Positions 45,891 through 56,500 of a stretch of 64,000 bases of DNA are shown here, in pieces. Source of the stretch: Pseudophaeomoniella oleicola (lineage: Eukaryota > Ascomycota > Eurotiomycetes > Phaeomoniellales > Phaeomoniellaceae); assembly GCA_003868215.1 (NCBI GenBank), contig QWDQ01000035.1, forward strand, positions 186,001 through 250,000, in the 5' to 3' direction. Every line of letters begins with the position of its first letter. Position 1 is the first letter of the stretch. Position numbers and translations under genes: made by a program. Below the pieces are notes generated by a model that did not search any database, was not told the DNA's origin, and saw nothing but the letters and a program-made list of their open reading frames with translations.

Positions 45891-47619
45891 ATGGCGATCC
45901 TATCAACAACCTCACTGGTCTCGGACCATGTATCTTTGGGTGTCTTCGCTGTCGTTGTCGTTCTTGGATTGATTGTTAGATGGCGTCTGTCTTGCCGAAC
46001 GCCTCCAGGAACGAGGCCGTTACCAGGGCCATGGGGCAAGTCAAGCACAACAGCTAGCCCAGACAGGTGCTAACCAATTAGGGCTGCCGTACATTGGCCG
46101 AATTCACGACGTCGACCCGAAAATGCCTTGGTTCAAGCTCAAGGACTTCACTGATCAATATGGTCCGATCATCCAGACCAGGATCTTCGGCCATGAACAC
46201 ATCTGGATAGCAAGTGCTGAGATCTCTCACGACTTAATGGCCAAGAGGCCAAACATTTATTCCGATAAACACGAGATTCCCATCATGCCAGGCGTAAAAG
46301 AGTATCCTCGTTACCTACCACTGCTCGGATATAACGGTAATACTCACCATCTTACCGGGATGCCTTGACTAATGTGTTGAAGAAACCCATCGTCTGCATC
46401 GTAAATTTGCAGTGTCTGTCCTTACCGAGGCTCACAACAACAAGTACTATAACTATCCCGTGCGCGAATGCAAGCGTCTCATCGCCAAGATGATGCAAGA
46501 TCCCGATGACTACTCCACCTTAATCGACCGATATACCGGAAGAATAACTTGCCTGCTCGCATGGGGAAGCCCTGAGCGCGCCATTCAGATCCGTGAGAAT
46601 GCAGCATTGTTCCTGTACGACATCTCCCCTGCCGGCCCAACAGCGAACGCACTTGAGGCTCCACTGTTCTTGCCGGAGTGGATGGTGCCATCGAAGAAGA
46701 ACGAAAGGATGAGACAGAAGAGAGAGGGTGAGATGTTCCTCGGTGAGCTGCAGAGAGTACGTAAGGAAATGCAAGAAGGTCGAGATGTTGTACCAAGCTA
46801 CGCCAAGAGTTATCTTGAGCGTGAAAAGCAATGGGGTTTCCGTGATGACTGGGAAGCAGCCTTTGCCATTGGCATGGGCAGCAACGTCGGCATTCACACC
46901 ATTTCTAGCCCTCTCAACACCTTCTTACTGGCCATGGTGCTCCACCCTGACTGGCAAGCGGCCGTCCGCACTGAAATTGATGAAGCTCTTGGTGATCGAT
47001 TCATCGATCCATCCGACTCCCCGAACCTACCAGTACTACGTGCTTGTATCAAGGAAGCCTTCCGCTGGCGTCCACCAGTACCGCCCGGTGTTCCACATCC
47101 TGCGATGAAGGATGATGTGTACAATGGCTACCACATCCCCAAGGGTGCCTACGTCCATTCTTTTGAGTGGTAAGTCCATCAGCCTCACGTCTTGCTGAGC
47201 AATGATAACCTTTATCCAGGGGAATATGCCGAGATCCTGTTCGTTATCCAGACCCAGAAGCATACAGCCCTTCTCGTTATCTGTCCCCCAAATTTCCCTC
47301 CTATAAAGCACCACTTACCGAATATCCCACCATCATTGGCCACCATCAATTCGGTTTTGGTCGCCGACAATGCTTGGGTCAGCACCTCGGTAATTGTGAG
47401 CTACTAATGGCATGCGGTGCTATCATCTGGGCTTTCGAATTATCCAAAAAGCGGGACGTCAACGGCCAAGAGGTATTCGTCCCTGATTGGGACTTTTCAA
47501 CTCTGCCCTTCGCAAAACCGAATCCATTCCATTTCGATGCCAGGATTCGAAAGGATAGAGAATCCAAGATCATGGAGTACTGGAAGGAGGCCGAGCCGGT
47601 GGAAGATATGCAGATGTAG
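45891..47619 (+). CDS. Cytochrome P450 monooxygenase with atypical I-helix
   Basis: Four exons (45891-46035, 46082-46336, 46383-47169, 47220-47619) give 528 aa. It opens with an anchor segment (LGVFAVVVVLGLIVRW) and the hinge RTPPGTRPLPGPWGLP. The K-helix motif is EAFR, followed by WRPPVPPGVPH; the PERF-like motif is SPSRY; the heme loop is FGFGRRQCLGQH with Cys about 447. The I-helix reads GSNVGIHTISS, so the usual Asp/Glu before the conserved Thr is His305. The first intron (46036-46081) only keeps frame with a GC donor, GCAAGT. General features resemble fungal P450s of the O-methylsterigmatocystin-oxidoreductase or phenylacetate-hydroxylase type; the substrate is unknown. It may belong with the nearby reductase, regulator and ABC pump. 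Confidence 0.88.
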
Positions 47620-49096
47620 GGCCGTGATGAGAACCCTTATAAGGCTGGGACCAACTATCATTCATTTTACAGGCGCTCATAGTTGTGATCATGAAATTGA
47701 AGCATCAAGAGACGTAGTTCGTCGGGCCCTATCCCGTGCTTTACAGTATTGTTGACGTTCAGTTCAATGAAGCGGTCAGAAACAGACTTTGAGAGTCTCT
47801 TGTGAAAAGAGACCAGCTTCTGTAAATTGAATAAACCGAGATATCTAGAAATTGTATCTAAATTAGTTGCAAAGTCTCGATCATTTCGAGCTTCACCGCC
47901 ATCCGTTAAAAAGGCGAGACTTGCCTGTACGTGGTAAACGCGCAACGGCTCGAAAGTAAGTGGTCTTAGTGGTCCCCACCACCGAGCGGTGAACCCAAAG
48001 GAGTCGCCGTGCCACTTTCTTCTCTTCTTCTCTTTTACCACAAAAGTAACTGCTGTTTGACCCATCATCAACAGAAAGCGGCGACATCAATATGATTTGT
48101 TGTGTGGTCCCTGGAGCTAACCATGCGTCGGAGTCTCCAGTCAATAGTCCCCCTGCAGCAATATCTGAGAGAGGGCCATTGCCATGAACGGTGTATCGAC
48201 TTTTCGCTTCGCTTTATCCATACTAGGTAGGCTGGCCAGCGTGTCCACGACCTAGTGGCCTGCATTCACACTATTATCTGCGAAAACTATGCAACAAATG
48301 GTGGAACAGCTATAATACTACGGTGTTATTTAGGCCCTATCGATCTACTGGAATTGCGGTGCTCATGAGAACCACAGGACCAGTCATTTGCCTACGGACC
48401 TAGACTTCGTTGACAACTAGACGATCATACTCACCTATGATCCCCAATCCTTCAACGGGCCGATGCACATCTGAAACCTAATGTTCGAGGTAAGCGCCCA
48501 ACTTCACGAGGATCTGCTCATGCGCGAGCCGTCAATGCGGATGCCTCAAACGTATATCACGATCCCATGACTGTTATCAACCTCGTGGGTTAACTTACCG
48601 CTGCGATCGGGCGCATGTCCGATGGACAATATCGAGAAACGCGGCGTGCAGTAGCCTCCCGCCTATTATAGTATCTCTATCCACTTACTCATTAAGGACT
48701 TCACACCAGCCTTCTTCCCCGATCGCTGCAGTCATGCATGAGGAAGACGTCAATCCATAAAATGTGATGTGTTCCCTCATGTCCTGTGCCGAAGAAAACA
48801 AATGATCAACAATGGTTGGTGTGCCTTTTTGCTTTTTTTCACATGTCAGTCATTTCTCCAGCAAATCAGTATCAGCTGCTCCGAATCTAGTGCAACCGAC
48901 AAACACACTCTCTAATAGTTGACTTGATCTCCCTGGCGGATCTTCAAGACAAGGCTCCATGTGCCAATAGATAACTACGATGGCTGTCGAATTGAAGCTG
49001 CAACCGAGGACAAATTTTGGGCACGCTTGCTCGTCACATACCGCGAACTTATTATAGACATCCTCTTCGTGATCGTTATTCACGCCCTCTGCGAAC
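47620..49096. other. Intergenic region
   Basis: About 1.5 kb. A minus-strand open frame of up to 134 codons at 47667-48071 shows no recognisable domain and lacks support from neighbours or splicing. The right part should hold the promoter of the next gene. Confidence 0.4.
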
Positions 49097-50170
49097 ATGA
49101 CTACACCGACAGGAAAAAGCGATTTACAATGGCTCCATGCCGTTATCAATGGGGCCGACGCCAGGCCTTGGAATAACCAACGAACGTCCGTCGGTCCGAA
49201 GGGCGCTGAGTCCTTTATCACGGTAACAGGCATGGCACCGTATGCATCGGGTATGCCTCCAAATCCTACCTCGCAGAGACCTACAAGTGTACGACCGACC
49301 AGTATTCGCTTACTTCCGACATCGAGACTCGACGGCGATCAGTATACCAAGGATGACCCTCTATCGACGACTGGACGCAGACATTCTCGGAGCCGGGGCT
49401 CATCCGACAATGAGTCCGATGGAGATGTGATTCCTCGTACGAAGCTACAGCACTCGCCTCGTCAGATCCCCTCTCGGGCAAGCAGTGCAAGCTCGACAGC
49501 GACACGCCAATCACAAAAAAGGCTTTCGCAACGCCAGGCTGCGGAATTTTTCCAATCCTTAGACAGTACACTGGAGAGCATCGCGCCGATGCCTCTTCCT
49601 GCGCCGAATATCAGGACATCATCAGCTCCAGCCACATCCGCTGGTCGGATGCCCACTTCCCACATCGCTACTATAACATTCCACACCCCTGTCCAAAGAG
49701 ACAGTCCACGGAGCTCCATCTCTCACAACAAGCCTGAATCCTCTCTTCCTCGGACAGATGACGCTGTTGACACATCATCTGTTCCACCCCTTCCACCTCT
49801 GACGACCACTTTAGACTGGACATCAGCCGACACGCGCAGAAGAGAATACCAAAAGATTGATCGCGCCCACTCCGGCGTCCGCGGCCTTTGGAAACGCATT
49901 ATGCCCAAATGCTGTCACCATCGCCGCTCTCGCCGAGGATTTTTCGACGGTGCCTCTGATGACAACGACAGCGTTCGTCGGTTCCGGATGGATCTGCCGA
50001 GCGAGGAAGAAGAGCAGGATCACGACTGTGAGGATTATGACCAGCAGAGCAGCAGGGACGACAACATGGAGAAGTCCCTGTTTTTCCGCAGGCGGTCGAC
50101 TTCGAGTTCCTTTCGCACTCGGCCACGAACCAGCCAACAAGGATCCTGGCGCTGCTTTGGAAACACCTAA
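49097..50170 (+). CDS. Conserved fungal protein of unknown function, mostly disordered
   Basis: An intronless frame of 357 aa. Residues 1-240 are Ser/Pro/Arg/Thr-rich and look disordered (RHSRSRGSSDNESDGDV; SRASSASSTATRQSQKRLSQ). A compact basic segment at about residues 240-310 contains REYQKIDRAHSGVRGLWKRI, then MPKCCHHRRSRRGFFDG and a conserved-looking DSVRRFRMDLPSEEEE. I recall this arrangement from unnamed proteins across Pezizomycotina, but no domain name applies. The C-terminus ends in RSTSSSFRTRPRTSQQGSW. No membrane span or signal peptide. The start ATG at 49097 is the first in frame; 49234 is an alternative. No function can be assigned. Confidence 0.7.
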   Translation: MTTPTGKSDLQWLHAVINGADARPWNNQRTSVGPKGAESFITVTGMAPYASGMPPNPTSQRPTSVRPTSIRLLPTSRLDGDQYTKDDPLSTTGRRHSRSRGSSDNESDGDVIPRTKLQHSPRQIPSRASSASSTATRQSQKRLSQRQAAEFFQSLDSTLESIAPMPLPAPNIRTSSAPATSAGRMPTSHIATITFHTPVQRDSPRSSISHNKPESSLPRTDDAVDTSSVPPLPPLTTTLDWTSADTRRREYQKIDRAHSGVRGLWKRIMPKCCHHRRSRRGFFDGASDDNDSVRRFRMDLPSEEEEQDHDCEDYDQQSSRDDNMEKSLFFRRRSTSSSFRTRPRTSQQGSWRCFGNT

Positions 50171-51262
50171 TATGACGAGCGTATTCACACATCAACATAT
50201 TGAGTTTTGCACATACTTACGAATGACGAAGCGTCCCAAAGACTAAACAAAGGACGAGACAGCAATGAATCAATGAGGAAAGATATAAAGAAGAGACGAA
50301 ATCAGACCGCCATAATGGAAGAAGTGGAAAACATCATACCTAAGCCTACCAAAGCTCTAACAAACCATTCCCGACTTATACTCCTATACCTACATACCTT
50401 ATACATAATTATATCTATTCCTACTGCAATACCTCTGTGATCTATTCTCGAAAGACGTGTGCTCTTCTTTTCCGGGACGTCTTCTTGGTCATCTTTAATC
50501 GAGCGGTTTAAGGACGGAAGAGGAGGGAGGTCGCCGCTTGTGGGTATTTCTCCACTGTGGCCACACGCTTGTCTACCTAAATTCCCCAGATAATTACTAT
50601 GTACATCCATCAATGCGTCAATGCATCTAACACTCCCTCTCATCTGTTACACACATCCATCGGCACGAATTGTGATACAGTATGATCCTTGGGGACGGCA
50701 TCGCAAAAGATCAGACAGTCTCCGCCATTCTACGGATTTGGAGTGTTTATTCTTGAAGTAATTATCGTGGTTTTATTGATCACTTTCTTTCAAATCACTT
50801 TTCGTTTTCTTCTTCTTCTTCTTGAGGGCCTGGTTCGGAGCCTTGCCGCGTAGATATTCGAGGGAAATGTCCCTGGGGGTTGGGATTACCCTTGGAGCTG
50901 TCGACCTGAGAGGGGAAAGGTGTTGTGTAATTGGTTACATGTGAGTCTCTCTATTAGGTAGGTATAGCATTGCCTTGTTGTGGGCTGAGACAGAACGTCG
51001 TTATCATTGGCTGTTTTCTGGACGATTGTACAGTTGTTCGACCAGGTTATGGCTTACGTCTATGCAATTGCGGTTGGTCAGCTCGAGTTTGGGGCTGCGC
51101 AAGGCTCACTTGTGCATCACAAGTATGCCGAGAGGGGTAGAGTACAGCCTCGTCTTGAGCCAGTCTACTTTTCTGATGCGTATTTACTACTTTCTTCTTA
51201 TTCTATTGCTCTGTCTCTTTTGTGCCAATGTGCCCATACTTTTGCCAAATTGAATTGAAGCC
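50171..51262. other. Intergenic region
   Basis: About 1.1 kb with no supported gene. A TTC run is near 50808-50823. Short frames near 50975-51258 have no domain and overlap the expected promoter of the ankyrin gene. Confidence 0.4.
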
Positions 51263-53321
51263 ATGGCCGAAGTGCTTGGTGTTGTTGCTGGTGGAGTCGG
51301 TGTTGCTGCATTTGCTTTGCAGGTAGCAGAGAGCATCGTGAAAGTCAAGCGCCTCTATTCGGACCTCAAAAGTGCGCCTGCTGATATCAAAGATCTTTTG
51401 GAAGAAATCGACTCACTGGGTGACCTGCTCTCAGAAATCAACGACTCTCATATCCAAGCATCGGCCTTGGGTTCTGCGGTGACCTCGATCTGGGAGAAAT
51501 GTCATAAGAGATGTATCGCAGTCTTATCGAAATTGAATATAACTGTGGTGAAATTGGAAAAGGGCATCAGGGCTAAGAGACCTTTCGGTACTCTAAAAGC
51601 CGTTCTTAGAAAGAGTGCTGTCTCGGAGCTCAAGTTCGACTTGGAAAGGGCAAAGACGACTCTAATGTTAGCACAGCAAGCTTATCTCAGGTATGTCAGG
51701 TGCAGCTCTCTCGGCGTCTTACTGATATGTCGTAGCAATGTGCAAAAGGAGCAACTTTTTCATCTGCTCAGGTATGGCGATATACATTTGGAACAGCTCT
51801 CGCAGACGAGGGCAATACAAACCATGCTGGAAACATCTGTCACCTTTGCAGCATCCTCTCAAAGCTGTCCGGAAACCCCTATTGACCGACCGGAGAACGA
51901 GAACAGGTTCTCTGTGACCAAAGAATCATCGACCACCACCAAAAATACCGTAATAGTGGCTACCCAACGCGCAGCGGCCTACAGGCGAACTACTAGATAT
52001 CAGCTCAGAACACCAACGGCATGGATGGGAAAAGTCTGGAGTTTTGACATCTATCGAACTTTTGGCCTTTCGCAGATAAGTATCCGGTCGTATAACGTTG
52101 TGCCGTGGGATTCTGCCGTCTTCCGATACGTCCAAGACGGTGATTTGGATGGTCTGCAACGACTTCTTGGTTCTAAAGAGGCCTCGATATTTGATAAGAA
52201 CACTAGTGGCTGGAGCCTGCTACATGTAAGTACATCAATTATCAATCTAGCGTCGGTCTAAGAAGAAGTGAGATGGCGGCAACGTTCAACCAATTTTTGA
52301 TTATAGAATGGCTAGTCTCTCAAGGTGCCGACGCCAGCACCCGGGATGAATCCGGTCGGAGGCATGTTGATTCACCTGAGATCATGGATCAGCAAAAGAG
52401 TTATCTAACGATGATTCCAGTGCCCTCCATTATCTTGCCTATCAAATTTCCGACCTTGAGCGCGGCAACCAGGTCTTGCGTCTATTCCTGACACAACAGG
52501 AAAGTATGGGAGCCGTTCCGGAAGAAGAAATCGAATTCATACTACTAACCGATGGTCAATCTGTAGAAAAATATCAGATTATCTCACAGCATACGTACCC
52601 ACCTTTGCAAGAATGTGGCATGGAGGACAGAGTACGGCTTGCCTCGCAAGTGATGAACCCCGCCTGCTTTTGGATGGTCCTAGGACAGGATCGACTGAAC
52701 GAGACTTTTTTTGAGGTAGGTCCGTGTGGAGATGTGCTGTTGATAGTAAGGGTCGTGGAGCGTTTGGCGTTTGGCATCCCTAAGAAGGGGGAATTGACTG
52801 TCAAATCCCCTTCTATATTGGTGTGTACGGGTAGACCCTACGTCAACGGATGGAGGCGAATTTTGCTTGAGGCCGTCAGAGCCAGAGGACACCTCTCAAC
52901 TCTGTCACCTTCTTCTAATGGCACATCGCTTCTCCAAAAATTCATCTATTGGTCATTCTGGGATAGGACGTACGGATACAGCTCTGTCGCAAGCGCGACT
53001 AGAGATATTCTCAAGGCATGGATCTCAGAGTTAGCTGGTGCTGGCGCGGATCTGGTAGAGTACGGTCGATGTGAACAGCATATGTTCCGCCGTCGAAGGA
53101 GTCTGTTTCATTTCTCTGTCGATGAATGGAGTTCCAAGCCAAAGTGGCATTTCCGAATTCTCAACTTCACATACGGGCCAGCAGTCGAAGATTGGGATAT
53201 CTGGATTTTACCGCAGGAAAAATGGGCCGGCGAGTTCTGGCATATGGTGGAGAATCCGGAACTCTCTATGCCTGGGTCTTGGATGGAGGATGACGAGGAT
53301 AATGAGGACGACGAGGACTGA
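51263..53321 (+). CDS. Ankyrin-repeat protein with STAND-type N-terminal helical domain
   Basis: Four exons (51263-51690, 51736-52225, 52273-52361, 52421-53321) give 635 aa. Residues 1-140 form the fungal N-terminal helical domain often found on STAND/NLR-like and ankyrin proteins (VVAGGVGVAAFALQVAESIV; LYSDLKSAPADIKDLLEEID). Ankyrin repeats begin near 270 with AVFRYVQDGDLDGLQRLL, then SGWSLLHMAATFNQFLIIEW, VSQGADASTRDESGRSALHY. The C-terminal 250 residues (ILLTDGQSVEKYQIISQH; WHFRILNFTYGPAVEDWDIW) show no domain I know, and the tail is an Asp/Glu run. No NACHT or NB-ARC motif is present. Intron 3 needs a GC donor (GCATGT). Intron 1 is 45 nt with no stop, so retention would keep frame. Function is unknown; relatives appear in fungal self/non-self recognition sets. 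Confidence 0.8.
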
Positions 53322-53641
53322 CGAGGACAGGATATAAACATATATTTGTGCGTGGAATTATTTGTATCTTTAGTCTTGCTCATGTGTTTATATTAACTGC
53401 ACGCACCTTATCAGTCTGGCCACGGCTCAAAAAATTATCATATCTTTCTCCGCATCATTCGATTCGGATTGTTACAAAGATTTGCAGGCCCGTTTGCTAG
53501 CAGAGAGCGACATCGCGTTTCTACACTGAAGGCGCTCTTCGAGCTCGATTACGACCAGCACTCCAACCGATCCTTCTGGATTATATCCCATGCCTATCCC
53601 CCAAACCTCGTAACACATATATCCACCCCACCTGATTCAAC
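53322..53641. other. Short intergenic region
   Basis: This 320-bp interval contains the 3' end of the ankyrin gene and the promoter of IMP3. No coding exon is supported. Confidence 0.5.
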
Positions 53642-54208
53642 ATGGTCCGCAAACTGAAACATCACGAGCACCGGCTCCTCCGCAAAGTCGACTTCCTGTC
53701 CTACAAATCTCTCGACCCCGATCACCGTGAGCACTCGGTGCGTCGTCGCTACATGCTCCAAGACCCTCTTGATTATAGTAAATACAACCAACTCGCCGGC
53801 AGTCTGCGCTCCCTCGCCCACAAACTCTCCACCCTCGACCCGAACGACCCTTTCCGCGCCTCGATGGAAAAGCGTGTGCTCGAAAAGCTACACGATATGG
53901 GCCTGATCAAGCAGTCACGCACGCAGGGGGCAGGCTTGTCAGCTGTCGAAAAGGAAGTCACCGTCTCGAGTTTCGCGCGCCGCAGATTACCCATCGTCAT
54001 GGTGCGGACAGGTTTAGTCGAACACGTCAGCGCGGCGGTCAAGTTCGTCGAGCAGGGACATGTCAGAGTCGGGACGGAGACGGTCACGGACCCAGCCTTT
54101 TTGGTGACGAGGAATCTCGAGGACTTCGTGACGTGGGTCGATGGGAGTAAAGTGCAGAGAAAGGTGCTAGAGTACAGGGATAAACTGGATGATTTTGAGT
54201 TGTTATGA
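53642..54208 (+). CDS. IMP3: U3 snoRNP protein Imp3
   Basis: An intronless 188-aa protein, the usual Imp3 length. The N-terminus, MVRKLKHHEHRLLRKVDFLS, and the ...RRRYMLQDPLDYSKYNQLAG segment are near-invariant in Imp3. The S4 RNA-binding domain covers about residues 107-170 (RRLPIVMVRTGLVEHVSAAV; FVEQGHVRVG). Imp3 joins Imp4 and Mpp10 in the small-subunit processome and helps pair U3 snoRNA with pre-rRNA in the nucleolus. The end, KVLEYRDKLDDFELL, matches family ends. Confidence 0.97.
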   Translation: MVRKLKHHEHRLLRKVDFLSYKSLDPDHREHSVRRRYMLQDPLDYSKYNQLAGSLRSLAHKLSTLDPNDPFRASMEKRVLEKLHDMGLIKQSRTQGAGLSAVEKEVTVSSFARRRLPIVMVRTGLVEHVSAAVKFVEQGHVRVGTETVTDPAFLVTRNLEDFVTWVDGSKVQRKVLEYRDKLDDFELL

Positions 54209-54967
54209 AAGACCAGGAGGAGAAGTTTCTACGTATATGTGTGGCTTCAGTTGATAATGGTATGGTTTCAAACTCGTCGGGTGGCATGGTTCCATTGACA
54301 CGAAGAGGAACAAGCGTCCATCTCTCAGTCATCTAGTCTCTGTTATTGCTTGTTATTTCAGCGAGGCGTTCGTCTGCACCAAGGAACAGTACTGAGATAC
54401 AGTGCTCTGGGAAAAGGTGTATTCTTGGGCAATAAATAAAAGCAAGACTGGGGTTCTTGTTCCTGATATTGCTTTGCTTTCGTTTCTCAATATTAAAATC
54501 GAGAATATCAGCACTATAGATCTCACTTGAGTAACTATAACTTATTCCGGCTTATTCTCACCCTCATCATCATCATACTCACTTACTCTTACTCTCAAGT
54601 TCTTGAGCCCACCTCCCTGTACAAATATATTTCTTCCATGCTCACAACCGCAGCATCTCTAGGGCTTCTTTTGCTCAGATTTACAGAATTCCTTATCAGC
54701 TTATCGCAGATGCTACGGTGGTCACAGCGGCCAATTCAGGGTTCCCTGGAGGAGACACCTATCAACATTACGCTTAGAGATAGTTGATCGTAAGCTATTA
54801 TAACCCCATAGCTTCAGACGAAGTGTCTTCGTTCGTCGACCATGCTGAATTCAGTTACCACATGATCTGTTGACTTCTTTTCAGCTTGTGCAGTCGACGT
54901 ACTTCGCAATCTATAGACTTTTCTCTTGAATCACTGCACCCCTCGGGGTCGCATTCACTCTCTCACG
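54209..54967. other. Intergenic region upstream of SCJ1-like gene
   Basis: Contains CAT repeats near 54562 and a doubtful small open frame (54638-54787). Nothing else could be supported; its right end must contain the SCJ1-like promoter. Confidence 0.4.
54638..54787 (+). CDS. Possible small membrane protein (very uncertain)
   Basis: An ATG-started frame of 49 aa begins MLTTAASLGLLLLRFTEFLI and ends in a polar tail with ETPINITLRDS. The first 25 residues could form one membrane helix. It lies between IMP3 and the DnaJ gene on the same strand. There is no family match that I recognise, and chance frames of this size are common, so it is listed only as a possibility; it could also be part of the DnaJ gene's leader. 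Confidence 0.15.
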   Translation: MLTTAASLGLLLLRFTEFLISLSQMLRWSQRPIQGSLEETPINITLRDS

Positions 54968-56316
54968 ATGCTTCTATTCTCTGCATTGTCTCTCCTATTC
55001 CTTCTCATTCCTCTGGTGCTTTGCGTCGAAGATTATTACAAGACTCTCGGACTCGAAAAGTCATGTTCAGACAGAGACATTAAACGGGCGTACAAGACAC
55101 TTAGCAAGAAGTATCATCCGGACAAGAATCCGTAAGTGCGCCATCAGCTCCCAAGTTTCGATGCTGATACTCGGTGTCTAGAGGCGATGAGTCCGCGCAT
55201 CAAAGGTTTATGGAAGTTTCCGAGGCATATGAGACCCTATCAGACAGCTCCCTTCGAGATGTATATGACAAATATGGACACGAAGGCGTTGAACAGCAAA
55301 AGAGAGGTGGCGGCGGAGGAGGTGCGGGCCATGATCCATTCGATCTCTTCTCCCGTTTCTTCGGAGGCTCTGGTCATTTCGGGCCTGGGGGACCTCAAGG
55401 TGTAAGAAAGGGACCGGACATGGAAGTCCGATTGGCATTGCCGTTGCGGGACTTCTATAATGGCAAAGAAACCGAGTTTACAGTCGACAAACAACAGATC
55501 TGCGAGGACTGTGAAGGCTCAGGCTCAGCTGACGGTGTTGTTGAAACATGCGACAAATGCGGAGGGAGAGGTATCATCATACAGAAACACATGCTTGCAC
55601 CGGGAATGTTCCAACAAGTTCAGATGCACTGCGACCAATGTGGTGGGAAAGGTAAGTCAATTAAACATGTCTGTCCCGTCTGCCAGGGACAGAGGGTCAT
55701 TCGCCGCCCGACAACCCTCCATGCCACAGTCGAACGCGGCATGCCTGTAGGTCACCATATCATCTTCGAAAACGAAGCCGACGAGTCCCCCGATTGGGAA
55801 GCCGGGAACATGATCGTCACGCTCATTGAAACCGATCCCCAGATCCCTGATGCCCCATCATCTGAAGACGAAGACGATCACCGGACAGATGGCACATTCT
55901 TCCGTCGCAAAGGCCCCGATCTATTCTGGAAAGAAGTCCTCTCCCTCCGAGAAGCCTGGATGGGCGAGTGGACCCGGAACGTCACCCACCTAGATGGCCA
56001 CGTCGTCCAACTCGGCCGTAAACGCGGCCAAGTAATCCAACCGCACCAAGTCGACGTCGTCCCCGGCGAAGGCATGCCGCTATATCACGACCAACAGCAC
56101 CACGACCACGACGACCCCGCCAACTTCGGCAAACTCTACGTCGAATACACCGTCATCTTACCGGACCAAATGGAAAAGGGGATGGCGAAAGATTTCCACG
56201 CCGTCTTTGAGAAATATCGAAAGAAGAAAGGCGGCAGCGTGTCCCTGGACGAGGGGAGCGGTAGACCGAAAATCAACGAGAAGAATATCAGGAAAGTTAT
56301 TAGAGATGAGTTATAG
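54968..56316 (+). CDS. SCJ1: ER-lumenal DnaJ co-chaperone, Scj1-like
   Basis: Two exons (54968-55131, 55182-56316) give 432 aa. A signal peptide, [20 protein letters not shown], is followed by a J domain (residues about 22-86) with the HPD triad in KYHPDKNP. Next come a Gly/Phe linker ([15 protein letters not shown]) and a cysteine-rich region with four CxxCxGxG-type zinc motifs ([32 protein letters not shown]), then the substrate-binding C-terminal part. The protein ends RDEL, a KDEL/HDEL-like retrieval signal, placing it in the ER lumen with BiP/Kar2. The 50-nt intron sits just after the HPD helix. An Asp/His-rich insert ([11 protein letters not shown]) occurs near residue 380. The gene is convergent with the UNC93-like gene, 184 bp apart. 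Confidence 0.96.
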
Positions 56317-56500
56317 ACTTGACCCGTGCGTGCGTGCGTGTGTTCTACTTTTAATATATAGCAAGCAAGCAAGCGGAAAAGAATTATATGTATGTATTGT
56401 ATGTGATCAAAATACAAACATACAAACAAGAAATTATCTACTTGTACATAACATACTTCCCTTCACTTTTCTATAGGAACCTCCCCTTCCATTTCATCCT

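Noticed and set aside
47667-48071. Minus-strand 134-codon frame downstream of the second P450
   Set aside because: No domain, no clear promoter or intron context; left as intergenic.
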